Shown here: positions 56,618 through 64,000 of the stretch, one piece after another | Layout of the letters: every line of letters starts with the position of its first letter | Numbering within the stretch: position 1 is the first letter of the stretch | The notes under the pieces: model-generated | Database searches by the model: none | The model's input: the letters and a program-made list of their open reading frames with translations, nothing else | Told to the model about the DNA's origin: nothing | Position numbers and translations under genes: made by a program | DNA from: Nothopassalora personata | Lineage: Eukaryota > Ascomycota > Dothideomycetes > Mycosphaerellales > Mycosphaerellaceae | NCBI GenBank assembly: GCA_033816765.1 | Contig: CM066294.1 | Span: 1,178,001-1,242,000 of the forward strand | Direction of reading: 5' to 3' | Length of the DNA stretch: 64,000 nt

Positions 56618-58972
56618 TCATAGCTCCTTCTTCGACTTCTCGCTCTGCTTCGCGTCCATCTTGTGCTCGATCAATCTCTTACCGACCTGAGCGCTCTCAC
56701 GCCAGTTCCTCTGCCTGTTCCAGAAGCGCTCGATCGCCGTTGAAGTCTTCAGGCTGCCCTGCCTAGCCTCTTCCTCCAATGATTCCCGAGTAATCGGCTT
56801 CTCCTCAAAACTTCCCATGTTTGGATTCTGGGGAAGTTTCGCGAGACTATCCTGGACCAGCCTCTGACGGGTCTCGTATCGGTCTCGACGTTCCTTTTGC
56901 TTGCCAGGAGAGTCGATCTTGGAGATGGCATTCGCGACGGCACCATGGACCAGTAAATATAAGTGCTCGCTGAAGAAGATTGACAACAAAAGACCCCATG
57001 CCTTGATGTCATGTGGACGACCGTCAGGGCCGATACCATCATTCGAGAACATATAGGTCAGAGCTGGTGTTGTGATGCTTCCCATCCAGGTCAAGAAGCT
57101 GAGGGCGTCAAGCCACGGTCCGATAGTGTCTGCCCTCCAAGGCGTAGGACGTTGCATCTCGATGCAAATCTTGACTGCGTCCGCACGTAGCTCGAACCAA
57201 TTATTCACCAGGTAACTGACTGGTACAAGTGGCCAGACAACGCTGAACAAGCTGAGGTAGCCAAATTGGATGATCATCTCGCGGAGATCCTCATAAACGT
57301 CGTAGGCCGGTAGTTCAGCCTCGCTTCGCACACGATCAAGGAACTCTTTCTCTTCAGGGTTATCGTCGACATTTGCGGATGGCGGCGACTGCAGAGCGGC
57401 ACCGACACGCTTGGCAGTCATCTCCTTGATCTTCAGGAAGCCTTGGCGCTTGAGGTATGGCACAACAACCTCCATAGCGAAGTTGACGAGCTGCGCTGTT
57501 ACGGCGAAGTAGATGACCTGTTTGCGCAGACGATCTGGGTTGATCGTAAAGTGACCAGGCTTCGTGCCCTTTTCATCCAAGTGCTCGTGTTGCTTAGCCG
57601 CGAACAGTCGACTGAAGATGTCGAGGTATGGGACCAGGACACTGCCGAAAGGCACATACACGAAAGCCGTAAGCATGATACCCATGTAAGAGGTGATGAA
57701 GTTGAGTACGAATAGTTTGCCGGTGTGCTGGCGATCGTAGTTTGAGTCCGTTTCGTAGTTTTCGAAGTCGTTCAGCCGCTTGGCAAGGTTCGTCATCACG
57801 CCACTCAGAAGAGGCAGACACGTCGTGAGGATCACGGTAGGTGTGAACGTGAGAATCGACTTGCCAGGACCAGTGTACACCTCGCCAATGAAGATCTCGA
57901 TGGCGAAGCAGAGCAGGATGAGACTACCGAGAACCACGACAGCTGCTATCGCAAATGGGATCTGCAAGAGCTGGCGCTTGAGGCGATCCTCCCAAGGAAA
58001 GATGAGCTGTTTTTCGCCAGTGGCCGGATCTTCAACCTCCTTTGTGGGTTGAAAGTCGTGACGCTTGTTCTCAATGTTGCCCACACCGCGAACGCCCCAC
58101 CTTATCGCAAGGTCGCCTTCCTTGTGCTTCCACCATTCGATGAACACTGTAGCCCAGAGACAGGAAAAGATGGCGTACAACGGACTGAATGAGCCCAAGA
58201 CCAGCCATGCAAAGGCTCCAAATGCGGCTGGAGCCAACAAAAAATTGAAGTATGTCTGTTCGAAGGCGAAATAGAAAGCGACTTTCTCGCCGAAACGATC
58301 CCGGATGTTGTCCAGATCTTCAGTCTGAACTTGCCACTGTGTCGCCCATTTCGTCATGAGCTGCTTGTTGAATGTGTGGTCGTGGAGTGCAAAGACACTG
58401 TCAACAAACTCCCACTCCCGAGATTTTGGTCGAATGCCAGCTCCACCGTCCCGTTCATAATTCGTGATGAGTTGGTATATGATCCGCAGACGCTCAGCAT
58501 CAGTCAATGGGTCTTGTTCCAAAGAGGCCCCGACATCCGTAGCGGGCTCTCCTGCGCGTACACCATGAATCCAGTCCTTGACACGACTCCTGTAAATCTC
58601 GGCGTACATGTGCTCAGCACTTGCCACTTTGATAAAGACCAGCAGGGAGTCATCTTTGCCATTGCGAACTTCAGTAGCCAGTCCAACCTGAGCCAGTTTC
58701 TGACATAGCTGTTCGAAACTCGCTGCCGCTTTGACCTTTTCTGAAGCAGGCGAGCGGAACACAATCACATAGTCAACGTCCATGTTGGTGGACAGTGCAT
58801 GGCTCTTAGCCATGTCTCCTGGGACCAGCTGGGTCGTGACCAGTTCACTAATAGTCCGGGGAAGTGTCGACCGCTTCTTGATGGGTACCAAGGGGGGGTC
58901 TGTATCGGGAGCAGATATTGATGTCTTCTTGATCGTGACCAGCGGCGTGCTGGTGTCGTCCTGCTCCGACAT
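56618..58972 (-). CDS. IST2: Anoctamin/TMEM16-family protein Ist2
   Basis: Single exon, 784 aa from ATG 58972. Residues 60-200 form the cytosolic N-terminal domain (DYVIVF, then CQKLAQVGLATEVRNG). The TMEM16 core starts near 215 with FGEKVAFYFAFEQTYFNFLL. Further marks are FIEWWKHKEGDLAIRWGVRG, ENYETDSNYDRQHTGKLFVLNF, FGSVLVPYLD and QFGYLSLFSVVWPLVPVSYL. The last helices include FFSEHLYLLVHG. The C-terminus is Lys-rich (KMDAKQSEKSKKEL), the region by which yeast Ist2 tethers cortical ER to the plasma membrane. TMEM16 proteins are scramblases or channels; yeast Ist2 is mainly a tether and lipid-transfer partner. Near the N-terminus a short duplication appears (PLVTIKK and PLVPIKK). Confidence 0.92.
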   Translation of the reverse strand: MSEQDDTSTPLVTIKKTSISAPDTDPPLVPIKKRSTLPRTISELVTTQLVPGDMAKSHALSTNMDVDYVIVFRSPASEKVKAAASFEQLCQKLAQVGLATEVRNGKDDSLLVFIKVASAEHMYAEIYRSRVKDWIHGVRAGEPATDVGASLEQDPLTDAERLRIIYQLITNYERDGGAGIRPKSREWEFVDSVFALHDHTFNKQLMTKWATQWQVQTEDLDNIRDRFGEKVAFYFAFEQTYFNFLLAPAAFGAFAWLVLGSFSPLYAIFSCLWATVFIEWWKHKEGDLAIRWGVRGVGNIENKRHDFQPTKEVEDPATGEKQLIFPWEDRLKRQLLQIPFAIAAVVVLGSLILLCFAIEIFIGEVYTGPGKSILTFTPTVILTTCLPLLSGVMTNLAKRLNDFENYETDSNYDRQHTGKLFVLNFITSYMGIMLTAFVYVPFGSVLVPYLDIFSRLFAAKQHEHLDEKGTKPGHFTINPDRLRKQVIYFAVTAQLVNFAMEVVVPYLKRQGFLKIKEMTAKRVGAALQSPPSANVDDNPEEKEFLDRVRSEAELPAYDVYEDLREMIIQFGYLSLFSVVWPLVPVSYLVNNWFELRADAVKICIEMQRPTPWRADTIGPWLDALSFLTWMGSITTPALTYMFSNDGIGPDGRPHDIKAWGLLLSIFFSEHLYLLVHGAVANAISKIDSPGKQKERRDRYETRQRLVQDSLAKLPQNPNMGSFEEKPITRESLEEEARQGSLKTSTAIERFWNRQRNWRESAQVGKRLIEHKMDAKQSEKSKKEL

Positions 58973-59412
58973 GCACTGTGATGATCAGGATCGGGTGAAG
59001 ATGTGCAATGCTAAGGAGATATAGCAGCGGAGTAGGTACGTAACGGTGTGGTTGGCCCAGCCAAGGAGTCAAGATGTCGTTTGTTTGGAGGAAGCCTTTC
59101 CAGGTTTCAGTGGTTGCACAGAGGGCAAGCAGACGGACGTCATTCTGCATTGGAGAAGGCGCCGCCACGTTGCGAAGCCTTGGCATGTCTTCGCGTGGAT
59201 TTCGCGTTTCAGACGGCGTCTTCATTGACATCGACTTCACTTGCAACTGAGGCCCGTCAGCATCGACAGTGACTGACATGAATAACGACGTTGCAGAGGC
59301 TAACGAGGGCTAATAATACACATATGCCATCACTGCGCTAACACAAACTGAACCTCACTCATGGTCATCACATCACCGCCAATGATGCATTTCCAATCTG
59401 GGCCTCCTTCAC
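58973..59412. other. Gap between IST2 and MpaB-like gene
   Basis: Upstream region of IST2. A 143-codon frame (58848-59279) lies partly here but has no motif and overlaps IST2, so it is not called. Confidence 0.4.
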
Positions 59413-61362
59413 TCAAGCTGCTGCGGATATCATTGGACCAGCGTGAACTCCATCAAGACCCTCAGGCGCGGTCATGGAGTCTTTCCTGACCTCCTTTGTC
59501 GGCATCGACTCGGCCCGAGCAGTGTTCACATCCTCAGGCTTCTCAATTGACTCGATCTTTGCAAAAGCTCCGGCACGACGCTCATACTGTCGTGTAAAGC
59601 GAATCGGCCCGGCGGGCGTCGTGGGCGTACCGGGTGCGAACTTGTTCATGTCCAAGCCATATTCAGGACCCTCGACAGGCCCGATGAGACGATTGGCCTG
59701 GAAGCCGATTGAGGGACGGTAGCCAAATGGTGCTTTTTCGAGTGCTGTTGCGTTCTCCCTGACCTTCGACTCAATCGCAGCCTGTGTCACAGGATGCTTG
59801 TGAGGTGCGCCCATGGCCTCGAAGGGGACACCATCACTGCCGAACTCAACGCTTGGTGTGGGAAGACCTAAGATCAGTCGGTTGAACAGTCCACGTGGGC
59901 CATAGAGATTCCAAAATGATGCTTCTTGCCACCATGGCATTGTGTCGTATGGAGTATGTCCGAAGACAACGTTACCCTAGAAGTTGATAAGCTTGGGAGG
60001 GCGGTCTAGCGGTATGCGATATCTCACCTTTTCATTGGGTCCAGGCGGTGATCGGACATATGGACTCAAGCGCGGCAACCCAAACTCTCGGATCAGAAAG
60101 CCACAGAATCGGAACAGGTCGCCTACGACTTCTCTCGTCACCGGTGACGGTTTGAGATGCTCCAGTTCTGTAGATGACTGGATGTCAGCACACGTCCATG
60201 CAGCCCGATGATTTCAACGTACGGCAGAAGTGAACGATATCCCAGTCCACAATTGAAGCAAAGACATGCGACACAAATCCTCGCAGCGGCCGAGGGACTG
60301 GATACAGGACTTGATTCAGCATCGCCATTGCCATGGTCTCGTTAGCATCTTCTCGCCATCTCATCGTGGTCTCGAAGTTCTACAGCTACGTTAGTCACGG
60401 AGTCCATATACTCGGAACGGATACGGCAGAACATACCTTCCGCCATTCCCGAGCCTGCTCAAGGGTGTAAGGTACGTATTTGCAGCCCATACGACATGCC
60501 AACTCGCGCCAAAGGACCCAGCTGACTCGCTGTTAGCGTTATAACGGGACTGGAATTCCACAGGGGGACTCACATGGCGTGGACTTCGAAATCTTCGAGC
60601 TTACGATACCCGAACTTATTGATCCACGGGACTGGAGCGAGAGCAAAGTGGATCATGAGGTACAGGACGTCGTCGCTGTTGATCTTGATGCCATAGCGGT
60701 GGTGCTTACGGGATACCATCAGCTCAGCTCCTTCCACCATCACTTCGTTGACTTACATGCTCATTGATCCTGGCAATGACCAAGCTGGAGTTTCGCGACT
60801 TGACTGTATAAGTTGGCAGAGCGGTAATGAGATGCACGGTAGCCTGCATTCGCTGATGCTCGATCTTCTTGTCCTCGTTTATGAAGTGCCCGGACGCATT
60901 GATGGCTCTCGAGACACCAGGATCAGTCGACGTGCGGAAGAAGTCTGAGATCCAGCCCCATTGCCAAAGACGGGGGAATTCCCATTCGGCCATGTTCCTT
61001 TCGACCTCTTGTGCTTGCTCGATGGTCATGTCCTCCCATGACTTTGGGTCGTCGGTATAGCCATACTTCCATTTAATGGCGTTCAGGCGGGCGAAGCGGA
61101 GCTTGCGTTGAACATATTTGAGCGGAATCAAGATGCTGGCTGCGATCAAGACCGTTCGAACTGGATACTGAGCGGCATACTCCCGCGTTGAGGTCCATAC
61201 CGCTTGGAATATCTCAGGCAGACAGATCCATGTGGCAGCAAGAGTAGCGTAGAATGTGGTCCAGACTTTAGTGGACTTCGAGGCTGGAGAGTAATTCCAG
61301 AAAGCTGCGAGATAGAATGCCGCGACCAGGCCAAAGACGATTTCGAACACTGGATACTCCAT
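59413..61362 (-). CDS. MpaB-like/rubber-oxygenase-domain membrane protein
   Basis: Six exons: 61362-60757, 60704-60574, 60521-60437, 60379-60223, 60167-60028 and 59976-59413. They sum to 1683 nt (560 aa) with introns of 51-57 nt. ATG 61362 starts MEYPVFEIVFGLVAAFYL, a membrane anchor; a second hydrophobic stretch (RTVLIAASILIPL) follows. The domain has KYGYTDDPKSWEDM, RNMAEWEFPRLWQWGW, KKIEHQRMQATVHL, then YLMIHFALAPVPWIN and RKLEDFEVHAIW. This is the fungal domain shared with MpaB, the ER oxygenase that cleaves the farnesyl chain in mycophenolic acid synthesis, and with latex-clearing oxygenases. There is no biosynthetic cluster here, so a housekeeping or unknown oxidation is as likely. Confidence 0.82.
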
Positions 61363-61930
61363 TATCGCTGTCAAATAATTTCAGAAGATGAATAGTCAAA
61401 CGGCCCAACGATCGCTCTATATCGCCCGCGGCCGGTACAAAGTTACACTCATTCATCATAGCACGCACCACTTGATCCGCGATTGCATTCCAGAATCAAC
61501 CATAACAGGAATTCGGATTGGTCGTATTGACTCCGCACGCTAGGTAAAAGAAAGCATCTTAAGTCTATACCGCACTTGTGACCAATCTCATGCATGCGAC
61601 CATCGTTGCTATCAGTCGCCACGGCTCCGCTACGAGGACAGCGGAGAGGTCTAAATCGGGGCCGTAGCCTTTCTGGTGCGAGCAAGTTACTCTCTCAGGT
61701 CATCGTGAGAGGGGGTAGTGGCACCACCAGGATCAGGCTTCTCCGCAATGACCGGGTTCTCCGCATTAACATGTGTTGTAAATAGGTATTTGACGAGTAC
61801 AAGCTTCCAGATTGAAACGATAGGGTGGATCAGTAACCCTCATGAATTGCCACAAGGTGTGAGACTATCTGGCTACAGAAAACAGTGTGATATAGTGTGT
61901 GTATGCCAAGTCCTAACTAACATAGACCTT
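61363..61930. other. Gap bordering the AT-rich region
   Basis: Normal base composition, probably the promoter of the MpaB-like gene. No gene seen. Composition changes near 61930. Confidence 0.45.
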
Positions 61931-64000
61931 GGTCACCTGATTTACAACACTCCCCCTTTAGACTAACTACTATAAAGACAGTCTAATTAACTTGATATCA
62001 CCTATGTTGCTGTATTAGTCTCGAACACCTTCACTAGTTCTAGATACCAGGTTTCTGCCATAAGCAAGCATATGCTAAGGACAGTGATCTTGTTAGATTT
62101 ACATGTATAAGAGACCTACTCTTAGACACACTTAGGCCTTATCTTTCCGCTTTTAGAAGTAAACAGAAGGTTCTTTCGGCTTAAGAAGGTCTAGCTAGGT
62201 AGCAACGCACAAACCTCGTAGGTACGCATAAAAGAAGCTAGTTCGTTACTAAATAACTCTCTCTACTTTATACTACTTTATACCTCTCTTCCCACCTTTT
62301 TAGACTACTATATACTTACACACCCTAACAACTACTATATACACATTCTCAAAGCTTTTTAAGAAGCTTTTAGCAAGGTATGCTATATATGTAATAGTGT
62401 TTTAAGGGTGTTACTAACTTGTAAGTAGCATTATAGCAGATATTGTTAAGTAGACTCCTATAAACTAGTTTAGTAGTACTAGCAATGTCTTTAGTAGTAG
62501 ATCTAGCTCTAGTAACGATTAAGATCCTAATAAGCGTCCTCCTAGTAATAGTAGAAAGGGTCTACCTACATCTAGTAGGATCTCTAAGCGTAAGACCCTT
62601 ATTAAGGTACTTAGACTAGTTAAGCAGATTATCGAGAGCAAGCGCAAGATTACTAAGAAGAATATAACCTTGTAGCTTGCTATAGCATCTCTTAAGGTTG
62701 CCTTCTATAAGAAGAAGCTTCTAACTACTAAGGGTAGTATTACTAATCTACCGAACTAGGGTTAGATTAACGCGGCTGCCTAGGATTTTGATTATATAAC
62801 AGTTAACCCTTAAGGTCGTATTTCTAACACTATTACTATAAACCTTAATAGTAGTTAGAACTACCTTCCTACCTTATAGGCTTCCGCTATAGACTATCTT
62901 GTTTAGCACTTCGGCAGCGCCTGCAACCGCTATAAGGAGAGATCTAACCTTCCCTTTTCTAGCTACTACACTATTCTAGGATAGTTTAAGGGCTGCTATA
63001 CTAACTGCGCTCTTAACAATTATTACGATAAGTGCAGCTTCTTCTCTCTACGGACCCTATAGCAGAGTGCCGCTAGTCTATCTAGAACCTACTAGCAGCC
63101 TAGTGCAGGTTATACTCGCTCCGCTAGTGCTGCATTCTAGGGTAGTGTATAGTATAGTCGATCTCCTCCTATTATGCGTAGCAGTCCTCTACGTAAGGGC
63201 TTCCTATCTCTAGTTCTATACTCTCCTAGTATAAGTACCTCTAGATATAGTCTTTAGATGCTACCTACCTAGCTTATTCCTAGCGATGTAGATTGGCGCC
63301 TAAGCATCCCTAGGGCTCCTAGTAATAGTTCTAGAACTGTCCTCCTAGAGCTTCGCCTCCTATTCTCTAACTCCCTCTCTTAGGATAAGGTTACTACCTT
63401 GATTCGTTAGTTCCTACAGCGCTTAGGCACTAATAATAACTTTTAGGAGGGTGCTATATTAAACTCGAGTTCCTATAAGAGGGGTTCTAGAGGCTCTAGT
63501 AGTTTTAGTAGTAAGTAGTAGTCTAGATAGTGTACTTGTATTAGGTCTTAGTAATTTGGTTAGGGCTAAAGGATAAAATAGCCGTTATAAGCAAGGGCGG
63601 TCTACTTCTCTATTTCCTTTTGTTTTGTTACTATAGCTCCCCTAAATTGGAGTCTATAATAATAAACTAGATCTTGCCTTAAAAGGCGGTTCTAAACTAG
63701 GCCTCTCTACAGTCTAGTTACATAAGCATAGCAAGATATATAATACCCTAAATAAATCTAGCCCTTAAAGCTAATAAATAAAAACTTTCCTCTACTGTCT
63801 TTAAACAAATGAGATATTGCTTTATAAATACTTGTAAACAAATGAAGGTCTTGCTATATACAAATAAAAGTGTAGTTAGTCTCTAGAAGCCTCCCTTAGA
63901 GAATATAGTTTAGTAACTTTAGCTTTATAAGCTAATCTACAAGCTGCTATACAGTAGGGATATACTTAACTATAATTAAGCCTTCTTTATGAACATGTCT
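61931..64000. other. RIP-degraded AT-rich region
   Basis: Long stretches of TA and CTAG, very few CCA/TCA or TGG/TGA, and no long open frame on either strand. This matches repeat DNA after RIP, as seen at subtelomeres and transposon nests. It contains a gene-like relic (62490-63560). The region continues beyond the window. Confidence 0.8.
62490..63560 (+). pseudogene. RIP-degraded protein-coding relic with Cys motif
   Basis: One frame stays protein-like for about 1.07 kb, broken by many TAG and TAA codons but no TGA that I noticed. Segments include SRISKRKTLIKVLRLVKQII, HFGSACNRYKERSNLPFSS and GCYTNCALNNYYDKCSFF, where Cys codons at 62994, 63006 and 63033 give a C-x3-C-x8-C pattern. Fungal genomes hold repeat-associated proteins with a comparable C..C...C-S-F motif (DUF3716-like), which I suggest only tentatively. 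Stops at likely Gln or Trp codons fit RIP. Not functional. Confidence 0.5.

Noticed and set aside
58848..59279. 143-codon minus-strand frame at the IST2 5' end
   Set aside because: Overlaps the IST2 N-terminus in another frame and has no family feature; likely leader sequence.
59413..61362. Secondary-metabolite cluster around the MpaB-like gene
   Set aside because: No polyketide synthase, NRPS, P450 or transporter gene nearby; neighbours are Ist2 and Brl1/Brr6-like housekeeping genes.

Overview
The window is nuclear DNA of a filamentous ascomycete (Pezizomycotina). Genes are split by short GT-AG introns (about 49-128 nt, one of 490 nt), the protein families are fungal (Rrp3, Ssf1, SR-protein kinase, TORC2 Rictor subunit, F-BAR/SH3, Ist2 anoctamin, Brl1/Brr6, HET, 2EXR and F-box-like, MpaB-like), and repeats carry the marks of repeat-induced point mutation (RIP). 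A Dothideomycete is my best guess, but this is inference from gene style and not from a marker gene.

Layout: 1-1.9 kb, 3' part of a CocE/NonD hydrolase. 2.1-6.1 kb, a two-helix membrane protein and a C2H2 zinc-finger protein. 8.7-11.9 kb, SSF1 and RRP3 head to head, two ribosome-biogenesis genes sharing a 198-bp promoter. 12.7-15.2 kb, a Cid1-type nucleotidyltransferase. 15.5-16.5 kb, a broken alpha/beta hydrolase. 17-19.6 kb, an SRPK kinase. 21-23.3 kb, a GRIP golgin with an expanded coiled coil. 23.6-26.7 kb, three 2EXR-type genes, two of them decayed. 27-30.9 kb, the Rictor homologue. 31.9-36.5 kb, an SDR, an Asteroid/XPG-like protein and another 2EXR gene. 36.9-39 kb, a HET-domain relic and an unknown membrane protein. 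39.9-42.9 kb, an F-BAR/SH3 cytokinesis protein. 44.3-46.6 kb, an RBR E3 ligase cut by one stop codon. 46.7-48.8 kb, a frameshifted membrane-protein gene. 48.8-50.2 kb, a RIP-mutated Tc1/mariner-like element. 50.6 kb, a long GATT microsatellite. 51.3-54 kb, a second SDR and two F-box-like genes (one broken). 54.3-61.4 kb, Brl1/Brr6-like, Ist2 and MpaB-like genes. From about 61.9 kb to the end the DNA is AT-rich, RIP-degraded and gene-poor.

Conserved housekeeping genes (ribosome assembly, splicing kinase, TORC2, Golgi tether, cytokinesis, nuclear envelope, ER-plasma membrane contact) alternate with fast-evolving fungal families that are in visible decay. The most informative features are the disabling mutations: in-frame stops in otherwise conserved frames, 4-bp and 11-bp tandem duplications that shift frames, and RIP-type stops in repeats. 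I see no metabolic cluster, defence island or CRISPR array. Exon joins were made by eye from splice consensus and frame continuity; where I give exon sums, they are multiples of three.
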